Shown here piece by piece: positions 25,001 to 33,721 of a DNA stretch of 64,000 nt. A model generated the notes under the pieces. That model was not told the DNA's origin and searched no databases. It saw nothing but the letters and a program-made list of their open reading frames with translations. The position numbers and the translations under genes were made by a program. Location of the stretch: contig NZ_JADLJL010000004.1 of NCBI RefSeq assembly GCF_015680235.1, positions 124,001-188,000 on the forward strand, read 5' to 3'. The DNA comes from Pseudomonas guariconensis (lineage in GTDB: Bacteria > Pseudomonadota > Gammaproteobacteria > Pseudomonadales > Pseudomonadaceae). How positions within the stretch are numbered: position 1 is the first letter of the stretch; every line of letters begins with the position of its first letter.

Positions 25001-25738
25001 ATGCTGATTATCCCCGCTATCGATCTCAAGGACGGTGCCTGCGTACGCCTGCGCCAAGGCCGCATGGACGACTCCACGGTATTTTCCGACGACCCGGTGA
25101 GCATGGCCGCCAAGTGGGTCGAAGGTGGCTGCCGTCGCTTGCACCTGGTCGACCTGAACGGCGCCTTCGAAGGCCAGCCGGTCAACGGTGAAGTGGTCAC
25201 CGCCATCGCCAAGCGCTACCCGAACCTGCCGATCCAGATCGGTGGTGGCATCCGTTCGCTGGAAACCATCGAGCACTACGTCAAGGCTGGCGTGAGCTAC
25301 GTGATCATCGGCACCAAGGCGGTCAAGCAGCCTGAGTTCGTGGCCGAGGCGTGCAAGGCCTTCCCCGGCAAGGTCATCGTCGGCCTGGATGCCAAGGACG
25401 GCTTCGTCGCCACCGACGGCTGGGCCGAGGTCAGCTCGGTGCAGGTCATCGACCTGGCCAAGCGCTTCGAGGCCGACGGCGTCTCGGCGATCGTCTACAC
25501 CGACATCGCCAAGGACGGCATGATGCAGGGCTGCAACGTGCCCTTCACCAAGGCCCTGGCCGAAGCCACCTCGATCCCGGTGATCGCCTCGGGCGGCATC
25601 CACAACCTGGGCGATATCAAGGCCCTGCTGGACGCCAAGGCTCCCGGCATCATCGGCGCCATCACCGGCCGCGCCATCTATGAAGGCACCCTGGATGTCG
25701 CCGAGGCCCAGGCCTTCTGCGACAACTACCAAGGCTGA
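25001..25738 (+). CDS. hisA: Phosphoribosylformimino-AICAR phosphate isomerase
   Basis: This 245-residue TIM barrel has catalytic Asp8 in [10 protein letters not shown] and a second Asp in [10 protein letters not shown] (about 168-177), plus phosphate-binding IGGGIRS and ASGGIHN. It performs the Amadori rearrangement before the HisHF step. It ends 10 nt before hisF. Confidence 0.97.
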   Translation: MLIIPAIDLKDGACVRLRQGRMDDSTVFSDDPVSMAAKWVEGGCRRLHLVDLNGAFEGQPVNGEVVTAIAKRYPNLPIQIGGGIRSLETIEHYVKAGVSYVIIGTKAVKQPEFVAEACKAFPGKVIVGLDAKDGFVATDGWAEVSSVQVIDLAKRFEADGVSAIVYTDIAKDGMMQGCNVPFTKALAEATSIPVIASGGIHNLGDIKALLDAKAPGIIGAITGRAIYEGTLDVAEAQAFCDNYQG

Positions 25739-25748
25739 GGAACGATAA

Positions 25749-26519
25749 ATGGCACTGGCCAAGCGCATCATCCCTTGCCTGGACGTGGACAACGGCCGGG
25801 TGGTCAAGGGCGTCAAGTTCGAGAACATCCGCGATGCCGGCGACCCGGTGGAGATCGCCCGCCGCTACGATGAGCAGGGGGCCGACGAGATCACCTTCCT
25901 CGACATCACCGCCAGCGTCGACGGCCGTGACACCACCCTGCACACCGTCGAGCGCATGGCCAGCCAGGTGTTCATCCCGCTGACCGTTGGTGGGGGCGTG
26001 CGTACCGTGCAGGACATCCGCAACCTGCTCAACGCCGGTGCCGACAAGGTGTCGATCAATACCGCCGCAGTGTTCAACCCGGAATTCGTGGGCGAGGCCG
26101 CCGACCGTTTCGGTTCGCAGTGCATCGTCGTCGCCATCGACGCCAAGAAGGTCTCGGGCCCTGGCGAAACGCCGCGCTGGGAGATCTTCACCCATGGCGG
26201 GCGCAAGCCGACTGGGCTGGACGCGGTGGAGTGGGCGAAGAAGATGGAAGGCCTGGGTGCCGGCGAGATCCTGCTGACCAGCATGGACCAGGACGGCATG
26301 AAGAGCGGTTTCGACCTGGGTGTCACCCGGGCCATCAGCGATGCGCTGGGGATCCCTGTGATCGCGTCCGGCGGCGTGGGCAACCTGCAACACCTGGCCG
26401 ACGGGATCCTGGAAGGGCATGCCAGTGCGGTGCTTGCGGCCAGCATCTTCCACTTCGGTGAGTACACGGTGCCAGAGGCGAAGGCCTACATGGCTTCGCG
26501 TGGGATCGTCGTGCGCTGA
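25749..26519 (+). CDS. hisF: Imidazole glycerol phosphate synthase cyclase subunit
   Basis: This 256-residue TIM barrel partners HisH. Catalytic Asp11 lies in [14 protein letters not shown] and Asp130 in [11 protein letters not shown], with phosphate loops VGGGVRT and ASGGVGN. It makes imidazole glycerol phosphate and AICAR, and is the last gene of the operon. Confidence 0.97.
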   Translation: MALAKRIIPCLDVDNGRVVKGVKFENIRDAGDPVEIARRYDEQGADEITFLDITASVDGRDTTLHTVERMASQVFIPLTVGGGVRTVQDIRNLLNAGADKVSINTAAVFNPEFVGEAADRFGSQCIVVAIDAKKVSGPGETPRWEIFTHGGRKPTGLDAVEWAKKMEGLGAGEILLTSMDQDGMKSGFDLGVTRAISDALGIPVIASGGVGNLQHLADGILEGHASAVLAASIFHFGEYTVPEAKAYMASRGIVVR

Positions 26520-26544
26520 GCCATTGATTGGGGGGGCTTTGCAG

Positions 26545-26623
26545 CCCTATCGCGGCACAAGGCCGCTCCCACAAGGCAGGTATTGCACCATCCTTGTGGG
26601 AGCGGCCTTGTGCCGCGATAGGG
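26545..26623. repeat. REP pair forming a perfect 32-bp inverted repeat
   Basis: The arms at 26545-26576 and 26592-26623 are exact reverse complements over 32 bp (cores CCTATCGCGGCACAAGG and its inverse) with a 15-nt spacer. The element lies between convergent hisF and cbcV and can terminate both. Confidence 0.88.
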
Positions 26624-26644
26624 CCGCAGCGCGGCCCCATTTCA

Positions 26645-27823
26645 TTACCCGTGGTTCTTGCCCAGCAACGCGTGATACAGCTCGCTGTCGCCCAGAATCC
26701 CCACCACCTTATCGTTCTCCTGCAACACCAGCTTGTTACCGGTGTGGTAGCGAATCTGCAAGGCATCGCGCATGCCGATGTCGGCGTTGACCAGGGTCGG
26801 CCTGCGTCCCAGGGTCTCCACATCCTGCCCCGGCGCCCAGTTCTGCAGGTCCAGGCCGTTCTGGCCCTGGCGAGCGCGCTTGATCGAGCCACCTTCGCCC
26901 AGGTCCAGCCAGGAATCGCCGCTTGGGTCCAGGCATACCGAGCCATTGACCCGCTTGCAGTTGTCCAGGCTGCGCATCAGGCTGCGGCCGCACAGGACGT
27001 TGAGCGGGTTGGTGTGGGCGACGAAGGTGCGCACATACTCGTCAGCCGGGTTGAGGACGATTTCCTCGGGCTTGCTGTACTGGATGATCCGGCCATCTTT
27101 CATGATGGCGATGCGGCTACCCAGCTTGAGGGCTTCGTCCAGGTCGTGGCTGACGAACACGATGGTCTTATGCAGCTTGCGCTGCAGCTCCAGCAGTTCA
27201 TCCTGCAGGCCCTGACGGATCAGCGGGTCGAGGGCCGAGAACGGTTCGTCCATCAGCAGGATGTCGGCGTCCATCGCCAGCGCACGGGCCAGGCCCACGC
27301 GCTGCTGCATGCCACCGGAGAGCTCGTCGGGCTTCTTGTTGCGCCACTGGGTCAGGCCCACCAGCTCGAGCTTCTCGTCCACCAGCTTGCGCCGCTCCTT
27401 CTCGGGGCGGCCCTGCATTTCCAGGCCGAAGCTGATGTTCTCGCGCACCGTCAGCCACGGCATCAGGGCGAATTTCTGGAACACCATGGCGATGCGCTTG
27501 GTGCGCATCATCTTCAGTTCTGCCGGGGTGCAGTGGGCGATGTCGATGTGCTTGCCTTCATGCTCGACGAACAGCTTGCCACGGCTGACGGTGTTCAGGC
27601 CGTTGATGCAGCGCAGCAGGCTGGACTTGCCCGAGCCGGACAGGCCCATGAGCACGCAGATCTCGCCTTTATTGATATCCAGGTTGGCTTTTTCGACGCC
27701 CACCACCAGGCCGGTCTTCTTGAGGATCTGCTCGCGGGTCTGGCCTTGGTCGAGCAGCGACAGCGCTTCGCGCGGCTTGTTGGAGAAGATGACGTCAACG
27801 TCTTCGAAACGAATGATGCTCAT
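26645..27823 (-). CDS. cbcV: Choline/betaine/carnitine ABC transporter ATPase
   Basis: This 392-residue ProV/ChoV-type ATPase has Walker A GLSGSGKSS near 59, signature LSGGMQQR near 167, Walker B ILLMDEPFSALDPL near 186, and a C-terminal region of about 120 residues where a CBS-like part (NADIGMRDALQIRYHTGNKLV) replaces a full CBS pair. In Pseudomonas this ATPase with CbcW serves several binding proteins (CbcX, CaiX, BetX). It overlaps cbcW by 4 nt. Confidence 0.92.
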   Translation of the reverse strand: MSIIRFEDVDVIFSNKPREALSLLDQGQTREQILKKTGLVVGVEKANLDINKGEICVLMGLSGSGKSSLLRCINGLNTVSRGKLFVEHEGKHIDIAHCTPAELKMMRTKRIAMVFQKFALMPWLTVRENISFGLEMQGRPEKERRKLVDEKLELVGLTQWRNKKPDELSGGMQQRVGLARALAMDADILLMDEPFSALDPLIRQGLQDELLELQRKLHKTIVFVSHDLDEALKLGSRIAIMKDGRIIQYSKPEEIVLNPADEYVRTFVAHTNPLNVLCGRSLMRSLDNCKRVNGSVCLDPSGDSWLDLGEGGSIKRARQGQNGLDLQNWAPGQDVETLGRRPTLVNADIGMRDALQIRYHTGNKLVLQENDKVVGILGDSELYHALLGKNHG

Positions 27824-28665
27824 TGCTCACCTCGTGCCGGCAGCTCCGGTTGCTTGCAGATACGGTCCAGCATGATCGCCAGCAGCACGATCGCCAGGCC
27901 CGCCTCGAAGCCGAGGGCGATATCGGCGGTGTTCAGTGCGTTGACCACCGGTTTGCCCAGGCCGTCGGCGCCCACCAGGGCGGCGATCACGACCATCGAC
28001 AGCGACAGCATGATGCATTGGGTGACGCCGGCGGCGATGCTCGGCATCGCGTGCGGCAGTTCGATGCGGGTCAGCAGCTGGCGGCGCGAGCAGCCGAAGG
28101 CCTTGCCGGCGTCGAGCAGCTCCTGCGGCACGTCGCAGATACCCAGGTAGGTAAGGCGGATGGGCGCGGCGATGGCGAACACCACCGTGGAGATCAGCCC
28201 CGGGACCACGCCCAGGCCGAACAGGGTCAGGGTCGGGATCAGGTAGACGAAGGTTGGGACCGTCTGCATCAGGTCCAGGACCGGGCGCATGGCGGTATAG
28301 AACATCGGCTTGTGCGCAGCGACGATGCCCAGCGGCACGCCGATGGCCACGCAGACCACCGTGGCGAAGGTCACCTGCGCCAGGGTTTCCATGGTTTCCT
28401 GCCAGTAGCCCAAGTTAAAGATGAGCAAAAAGGACAGGGCGACGAAAACGGTCAGCGCCCATTTGCGCTGGATGAAGTGCGCCAGGGCGGCGAACAGGGC
28501 GATGAGGACGTAGGGGTTGAACCAGGTCAGGGAGCTGGTAACTCCGCTGATCATGAATTCGAGGCCCTGGGCGATGGCATCGAAATAGTTGGCGCCGTTC
28601 TGGGTCAGCCATTCGACGAAGGAGGCGATGTACTGCCCCAGCGGTATTTTCTGATCGATAAGCAT
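27820..28665 (-). CDS. cbcW: Choline/betaine/carnitine ABC transporter permease
   Basis: The start MLIDQKIPLGQYIASFVEWLT at ATG 28665 gives 281 residues; the longer open frame reaches into cbcX and is unlikely. It is a ProW/ChoW-type inner-membrane protein with about six helices and the coupling loop LLDAGKAFGCSRRQLLTRIELP (about 184-205). It works with CbcV and with exchangeable binding proteins, two of which (CbcX, CaiX) are encoded in this window. Confidence 0.92.
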   Translation of the reverse strand: MLIDQKIPLGQYIASFVEWLTQNGANYFDAIAQGLEFMISGVTSSLTWFNPYVLIALFAALAHFIQRKWALTVFVALSFLLIFNLGYWQETMETLAQVTFATVVCVAIGVPLGIVAAHKPMFYTAMRPVLDLMQTVPTFVYLIPTLTLFGLGVVPGLISTVVFAIAAPIRLTYLGICDVPQELLDAGKAFGCSRRQLLTRIELPHAMPSIAAGVTQCIMLSLSMVVIAALVGADGLGKPVVNALNTADIALGFEAGLAIVLLAIMLDRICKQPELPARGEQ

Positions 28666-28754
28666 GATAGCGAGCTTCCACCTGCAAAGATTGAAATCAG
28701 TCCGGGGCAGGCGAGCCCGCCCCGAGGTAGTGCCAATTGCTACTGCATCCTTGT

Positions 28755-29702
28755 TTATTGCGTCAGTTTGGCCTTGGCCGCCTCCAGCCCCGGTTTGCCA
28801 TCCACGGTCGTCACCCCGGCCAGCCAGGTGTCGAGCACTTGCGGGTTGTTCTTCAGCCACGCCTTGGCGGCAGCCTCTGGCTTCATCTTGTCGTCCAGGA
28901 CGTTACCCATGAGGGTGCTTTCCATGTCGAGGGTGAACGACAGGTTCTTCAGCAACTGGCCAACGTTGCTGCATTCCTGCGTGTAGCCCTTGCGGGTATT
29001 GGTCAGCACGGTCGCCTTGCCGAACTCGGGGCCGAAGAAATCATCCCCACCGGACAGGTACTGCATCTTGAAACGCTTGTTCATCGGGTGCGGTTCCCAG
29101 CCCAGGAACACCACCGCCTCGCCGCGTTTTTGCGAACGGTCCACCTGCGACAGCATGCCCGCCTCGCTGGACTGGACCAGCTTGAAGCCGGCGTCCTTCA
29201 GGCCGAAGGCGTTCTTGTCGATCATGCTCTGGATGGTGCGGTTGCCATCGTTGCCAGGCTCGATGCCGTAGATCTTGCCGCCCAGCTCCTTCTTGAACTT
29301 GGGAATGTCGGCGAAATCCTTCAGGCCCTTGTCGTACAGCGCCTGGGGGACCGCCAGGGTGTACTTGGCGTTTTCCAGGTTGGCGCGCACCGTCTCGACC
29401 GTCCCGGCGTCACGGTACTGCTTGATGTCGTTCTCCATGGTCGGCATCCAGTTGCCGAGGAACACGTCCAGGTCCTTGCCGGCGGCCAGCGACTTGTAGG
29501 TCACCGGCACCGAGATCATGTTGGTGTGGGTCTTGTAGCCCAAAGCTTCGAGGACAACGCTGGTGACGGCGGTGGTCACGGTGATGTCGGTCCAGCCGAC
29601 ATCCGAGAACCGCACCGTCTGGCATTGCTCGGGCTCCACGGCCTGAGCCAGTAGGGGGGTTGCGAGCATCGCGGCCAGCAAGAGCGAGGGTGAACCTTTC
29701 AT
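28755..29702 (-). CDS. cbcX: Choline-type substrate-binding protein
   Basis: This 315-residue periplasmic protein has a signal peptide (about 1-21). The mature part begins EPEQCQTVRFSDVGWTDI, and the ligand pocket segments GNWMPTM, GIEPGNDGN and VFLGWEPHPMN carry the aromatic residues that hold quaternary ammonium groups in ChoX. It is the promoter-proximal gene of cbcXWV and diverges from sdaB across a region with 21-bp repeats. Confidence 0.9.
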   Translation of the reverse strand: MKGSPSLLLAAMLATPLLAQAVEPEQCQTVRFSDVGWTDITVTTAVTSVVLEALGYKTHTNMISVPVTYKSLAAGKDLDVFLGNWMPTMENDIKQYRDAGTVETVRANLENAKYTLAVPQALYDKGLKDFADIPKFKKELGGKIYGIEPGNDGNRTIQSMIDKNAFGLKDAGFKLVQSSEAGMLSQVDRSQKRGEAVVFLGWEPHPMNKRFKMQYLSGGDDFFGPEFGKATVLTNTRKGYTQECSNVGQLLKNLSFTLDMESTLMGNVLDDKMKPEAAAKAWLKNNPQVLDTWLAGVTTVDGKPGLEAAKAKLTQ

Positions 29703-30145
29703 GGGTGGACTCCTGTGATTTTTTCTTCGGGTTTCTCGCGGGGCGCCGGGCTTTCTCTAGGCTCCGGTCGACCAGGCCTGCAGAGGGCAGGTTGCGAGGC
29801 CGTGTATTACGAGTCGCTTTCGATAATCCCCCAGCGTTCGGCAATCGCCTACTGGTGGGGTCGTAACCAGTACAGGACGGGTCGCATCCAGTAAGGGCAA
29901 GGTCGCATATGGATTTTTCCACCCACCGCCGGGTGTTTTTGCGTCGCCAGGGCCTCTGAAAACGGCGGTCATGTGACCCGGACAGGGCGGCGTTGCTGGA
30001 CAAAAGTACGTCGGTTGCAGACGGCGGGGGGTGGGTCAAAAGCCCGATGATGCGTGCATTCGCGGCAACCCGCGTCATTAGCCTAGCAGTTGCTCATCCC
30101 GCCATATGCCGCGGGCAGACAAGCCCATCAAGAGGTGATTCGACA
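29703..30145. promoter_or_regulatory. Divergent cbcX/sdaB promoter region
   Basis: 443 bp without a gene. It contains three GGTCG(T/C)A repeats with exact 21-bp period (29859-29921) and two looser copies (GGTCGACCAG at 29766 and AGTCGCT at 29812). The sdaB RBS is GAGGTGAT at 30132-30139. No RNA gene is seen. Confidence 0.55.
29859..29921. promoter_or_regulatory. Three 21-bp-phased GGTCG repeats, candidate GbdR operator
   Basis: Repeat starts are at 29859, 29880 and 29901. The first two share GGTCG(T/C)A(A/T)CCAGTA; the third keeps GGTCGCAT. A 21-bp period places all copies on one DNA face, as AraC-family activators require. GbdR is known to control choline and betaine uptake in P. aeruginosa; assigning this site to it is inference. 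Confidence 0.5.
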
Positions 30146-31522
30146 ATGGCCATCAGCGTGTTCGACCTGTTCAAGATCGGTGTCGGGCCTTCCAGCTCCC
30201 ACACCGTTGGCCCCATGCGTGCTGGCGCCCTGTTCGTCCAGGGTCTGCGTGAACGAGGCGAGCTGGAGCAGGTGCGGCGAGTGGAAGTGCGGCTGTATGG
30301 CTCGCTGTCGGCCACCGGCGTCGGCCACGGTACCGATAACGCCACGGTCATGGGCCTGATGGGCGAATGGCCCGACGCCATCGACCCCACGGTGATCGCC
30401 CCGCGTATCGCCGAGCTGCGTGAAACCAATACCTTGCAGCTCGATGGCCGCTTGCCGGTCGAGTTCGTCTGGGCGCGCGACATGCTGCTGCTGGACGAGA
30501 ACCTGCCCTACCACCCCAACGCCATGACCCTGATCGCCGAAGGCGCGCAGGGCGAACTGCACCGCGATACCTACTACTCGGTCGGTGGCGGCTTCGTCGT
30601 CGACGCCGCCCAGGCCGCCAGCGGCGTGCTTGACGCTGACCAGACCGTGCTGCCGTACGACTTCAACAGCGCAGCCGAACTGCTGCAGCTGTGCAAGCAA
30701 AACGACCTGCGCGTGTCGCAATTGATGATGGCGAACGAGAAAGCCTGGCGCAGCGAGGAAGAAATCCGTGCCGGCCTGCTCAAGCTCTGGGACGCTATGC
30801 AGGAATGCGTGAACAACGGCCTCAAGTATGAAGGCACGCTGCCTGGCGGGCTGAATGTTCGCCGCCGCGCCGCCAAGCTGCATCGCAGCCTGCAGGAGCT
30901 GGGCAAACCCAACGTGATTGGTTCGACCATGAGCGCCATGGAGTGGGTGAACCTGTTCGCCCTGGCGGTCAACGAAGAGAACGCCGCTGGCGGGCGCATG
31001 GTCACCGCGCCTACCAATGGTGCCGCCGGTATCATCCCGGCAGTGCTGCACTACTACATGCGCTTCTCGGATGTGGTGGACGAATCCAACGTTGTGGACT
31101 TCTTCCTCAGCGCGGCCGCGGTCGGCATCCTGTGCAAGAAGAACGCGTCCATTTCCGGTGCCGAGGTCGGCTGCCAGGGTGAAGTCGGTTCGGCCTGCGC
31201 CATGGCGGCTGCCGGCCTTGCCGAAGTGCTGGGCGCTACCCCGCCACAGGTGGAAAACGCCGCCGAGATCGCCCTTGAGCACAACTTGGGCCTGACCTGC
31301 GACCCGGTCGGTGGCCTGGTCCAGGTGCCATGCATCGAGCGCAACGCCATTGCCGCGGTGAAGGCGATCAACGCGGTGCAAATGGCCCTGCGTGGCGATG
31401 GCGAGCACTTCATCTCTCTCGACCAGGTGATCCGCACCATGCGTGACACCGGCGCCGACATGCACGACAAGTACAAGGAAACATCCCGCGGCGGTCTTGC
31501 GGTCAGCGCCATCGAGTGCTGA
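30146..31522 (+). CDS. sdaB: L-serine dehydratase (iron-sulfur type)
   Basis: ATG 30146 with GAGGTGAT upstream gives 458 residues; the frame stays open upstream without an RBS. It starts AISVFDLFKIGVGPSSSHTVGPM, the family signature. Cluster cysteines lie in SGAEVGCQGEVGSACAMA and LTCDPVGGLVQVPCIERN. It converts serine to pyruvate and ammonia, draining the glycine and serine formed from betaine. It diverges from cbcX and lies upstream of gbdR. Confidence 0.95.
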   Translation: MAISVFDLFKIGVGPSSSHTVGPMRAGALFVQGLRERGELEQVRRVEVRLYGSLSATGVGHGTDNATVMGLMGEWPDAIDPTVIAPRIAELRETNTLQLDGRLPVEFVWARDMLLLDENLPYHPNAMTLIAEGAQGELHRDTYYSVGGGFVVDAAQAASGVLDADQTVLPYDFNSAAELLQLCKQNDLRVSQLMMANEKAWRSEEEIRAGLLKLWDAMQECVNNGLKYEGTLPGGLNVRRRAAKLHRSLQELGKPNVIGSTMSAMEWVNLFALAVNEENAAGGRMVTAPTNGAAGIIPAVLHYYMRFSDVVDESNVVDFFLSAAAVGILCKKNASISGAEVGCQGEVGSACAMAAAGLAEVLGATPPQVENAAEIALEHNLGLTCDPVGGLVQVPCIERNAIAAVKAINAVQMALRGDGEHFISLDQVIRTMRDTGADMHDKYKETSRGGLAVSAIEC

Positions 31523-31915
31523 TGCGCCATTTTCACCCGTTTTTGCCCGGTATGCCGCATGTTGGCGCACCGGGCGTTTCCCCTACCGATCGTCGCGTGT
31601 CGTTACGCGAAAGGGCATTGTCGGTGACACTTAAGTCTGTCGCTTCTGGGCATCCTTCCCACAAGTGCTACCGAATTGCTCAACCGTTACAGGTAAAGGC
31701 GCTGGCTTGCCTGTTTGCGTTCATTCACCGGACCTGAGAGAACACCCGAAAACCGTGCAGCGCGACGTCGTTTTTGGGTTTTTTTGAATAGCCGTTCAAT
31801 TTCAGGCACGGCGTTTGCGTTGAAGTTGGCAAAGCCCCTGCATTCGAACTGGGGCCATGACAAGAAACAGTGCCTGCCTGAGGCACACCCTGCATTGTGC
31901 GAGGAGAAATCCGCG
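31523..31915. promoter_or_regulatory. gbdR promoter region
   Basis: 393 bp between sdaB and gbdR. Two candidate sigma-54 promoters lie at 31804-31842; upstream of them is ample room for enhancer binding, with TCGTTACGCG near 31600 and ACCGTTACAGG near 31685. A polypyrimidine/T-rich stretch lies at 31770-31786. No gene seen. Confidence 0.5.
31804..31842 (+). promoter_or_regulatory. Two tandem sigma-54 promoter candidates of gbdR
   Basis: AGGCACGGCGTTTGCG has GG at 31805-31806 and GC at 31817-31818 with exactly 10 nt between. TGGCAAAGCCCCTGCA has GG at 31828-31829 and GC at 31840-31841, also 10 nt apart. The consensus is TGGCACG-N4-TTGCA. Sigma-54-dependent gbdR expression is described for P. 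aeruginosa, which supports the reading. Confidence 0.65.
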
Positions 31916-33022
31916 ATGACGACCTACACCTCCGGGAATCCGGCCCAGAACCGCACCGCCCCCCAGTCCATCGGGTTTCTCCTGCTGGATAACTTCACTC
32001 TCATTTCCCTCGCGTCCGCCGTCGAGCCGCTGCGCATGGCCAACCAGCTGTCCGGTCGCGAGCTGTACCGCTGGCATACCCTGACCGTCGATGGCGGCCA
32101 GGTCTGGGCCAGCGATGGCCTGCAAATCACCCCGGATGCGGCGATTCAAAATGCACCGCCCATGGACACGGTGATCGTCTGCGGCGGTGTGGGCATTCAG
32201 CGTTCCGTCACCCGTGAACATGTCACCTGGCTGCAGGCCCAGGCCCGTCAGTCGCGCCGCCTGGGTGCGGTGTGCACCGGCAGCTGGGCGCTGGCCTGTG
32301 CCGGCCTGCTCGATGGCTTCGATTGCAGCGTGCACTGGGAGTGCCTGGCGGCCATGCAGGAGGCCTTCCCGCGGGTCAACATGAGCACGCGCCTGTTCAC
32401 CCTCGACCGCAACCGTTTCACCAGCTCCGGCGGCACCGCGCCGCTGGACATGATGCTGCACCTGATCAGCCGCGACCACGGTCGCGAACTGTCGGCGGCG
32501 ATCTCCGAAATGTTCGTCTACGAGCGTATCCGCAACGAGCAGGACCACCAACGTGTGCCGCTCAAGCACATGCTCGGCACCAACCAGCCGAAGCTGCAGG
32601 AGATCGTGGCGCTGATGGAGGCCAACCTGGAAGAGCCGATCGACCTGGACGAACTGGCCGTTTACGTGTCGGTGTCGCGTCGTCAGCTGGAGCGGTTGTT
32701 CCAGAAGTACTTGCACTGCTCACCGTCGCGCTATTACCTGAAGCTGCGCCTGATCCGCGCGCGCCAGCTGCTCAAGCAGACGCCCATGTCGATCATCGAG
32801 GTGGCCTCGGTGTGTGGCTTTGTCTCCACGCCGCACTTCTCCAAGTGCTACCGCGAATACTTCGGCATTCCGCCGCGTGACGAGCGCGTAGGTTCCAACA
32901 CCGCGCAGCAGGTGGCGATGATGCCGATCCCGCAGGCAATGGCCCTGACCCCGCACAGCGGCCCGATGGCTTCGCTGAGCCAGGCGCGCAACGAGTCGAC
33001 GTTCGCCAGCGTAAGGCTCTGA
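31916..33022 (+). CDS. gbdR: AraC-family activator GbdR (betaine/dimethylglycine sensor)
   Basis: ATG 31916 behind GAGGAG gives 368 residues. Residues 1-190 form a GATase-1/DJ-1-like domain (QSIGFLLLDNFTLISLASAVEPLRMAN; CTGSWALACAGLLDG). The C-terminal AraC domain (about 215-320) has the two HTH motifs, LDELAVYVSVSRRQLERLFQ and IIEVASVCGFVSTPHFSKCY. In P. aeruginosa GbdR binds betaine and dimethylglycine and activates gbc, dgc, cbc, sdaB, glyA and related genes, most of which lie in this window. A Met/Ala/Ser-rich tail of about 45 residues follows the AraC domain. Confidence 0.93.
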   Translation: MTTYTSGNPAQNRTAPQSIGFLLLDNFTLISLASAVEPLRMANQLSGRELYRWHTLTVDGGQVWASDGLQITPDAAIQNAPPMDTVIVCGGVGIQRSVTREHVTWLQAQARQSRRLGAVCTGSWALACAGLLDGFDCSVHWECLAAMQEAFPRVNMSTRLFTLDRNRFTSSGGTAPLDMMLHLISRDHGRELSAAISEMFVYERIRNEQDHQRVPLKHMLGTNQPKLQEIVALMEANLEEPIDLDELAVYVSVSRRQLERLFQKYLHCSPSRYYLKLRLIRARQLLKQTPMSIIEVASVCGFVSTPHFSKCYREYFGIPPRDERVGSNTAQQVAMMPIPQAMALTPHSGPMASLSQARNESTFASVRL

Positions 33023-33038
33023 AGCAAACGCATAACCC

Positions 33039-33129
33039 CTGTGGGAGCGGGCTTGTCCCGCGATTGCGCCTGCAGTAACAGCACTGTTGTTGCTACTGAC
33101 GCAATCGCGGGACAAGCCCGCTCTCACAG
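33039..33129. repeat. Inverted REP pair
   Basis: CTGTGGGAGCGGGCTTGTCCCGCGATTGCG and its inverse CGCAATCGCGGGACAAGCCCGCTCTCACAGG flank a 25-nt loop, between convergent gbdR and the 85-aa gene. Confidence 0.85.
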
Positions 33130-33158
33130 GGTTTTTGTATTCGCTGGAAAAAGGTAGG

Positions 33159-33416
33159 TCAGGTGCGCTTGTTGAACTGGGCCAATGCCGGCAGCAATTG
33201 CTTTTCGATGGCCTGGCGCACGGCCGGGAGGATGGTGGCGCTGCTGGTGTACATCTGTTCGACCATACCCTTGAGGGCCCGCGCATTGGGCTCGGTCAGG
33301 CCTCGTACCACCGCCTCGCAAGCCTGCTCGGCCGTGGCGCCTGCCGGCATCTCGAAGCCCAGGGCGCGCAGGTGGCCCAGCAGGTCGTCCTGGTCAATCA
33401 AATCCGCATGCATCAT
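33159..33416 (-). CDS. Hypothetical 85-aa helical protein
   Basis: Two adjacent ATGs (33416 and 33413) follow AAGGACAAG; the frame is open further upstream but that part is high-GC noise. The protein is helical and acidic at its start (MHADLIDQDDLLGHLRALGFEMP), with ATAEQACEAVVRGLTEPNARALKGMVEQMYTSSATILPAVRQ. I know no family name. It sits between gbdR and the carnitine operon on the carnitine-operon strand, with a possible small RNA between it and cdhB. Confidence 0.65.
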   Translation of the reverse strand: MMHADLIDQDDLLGHLRALGFEMPAGATAEQACEAVVRGLTEPNARALKGMVEQMYTSSATILPAVRQAIEKQLLPALAQFNKRT

Positions 33417-33465
33417 GGTTTCTTGTCCTTGTTTGCCGCTGTGATTTACGACCGATTCTGTGTTC

Positions 33466-33667
33466 ATGGCGACACGCCCGCAAGGGCAGAATGTCGCCAT
33501 GGCCGCTTTGGCTAAGAACAGGTCGTTCCCGGCTAAATCCACCCTGGGGGAAGTCAGCAAACTGAACTCATTCACGGTACGGAGGGCTTGGTCACCCTCA
33601 CTCGTTAAAGTGGATGTTTGCTCGCTCTTGGCCCCGGATGCTCACGGCTTTCCGGGGTTATTTTTTG
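33466..33667 (+). ncRNA. Candidate structured small RNA with intrinsic terminator
   Basis: The gap 33417-33721 has three stacked structures on the plus strand: a 9-bp stem ATGGCGACA/TGTCGCCAT (33466-33500) capped by GCCC-GCAA-GGGC, a hairpin GAGGG/CCCTC (33582-33599), and CCCCGGA/TCCGGGG (33632-33657) followed by a T run at 33660-33666. No plus-strand gene needs this terminator. A weak promoter (TTGTCC, 17 nt, TTACGA) lies at 33423-33451. I do not recognise a known RNA family. Confidence 0.4.
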
Positions 33668-33721
33668 CCTGTCGTTCATGCTTTCAGGGCCGCTGCGCAG
33701 CAGCCCCGAAGATGGCTGGGA

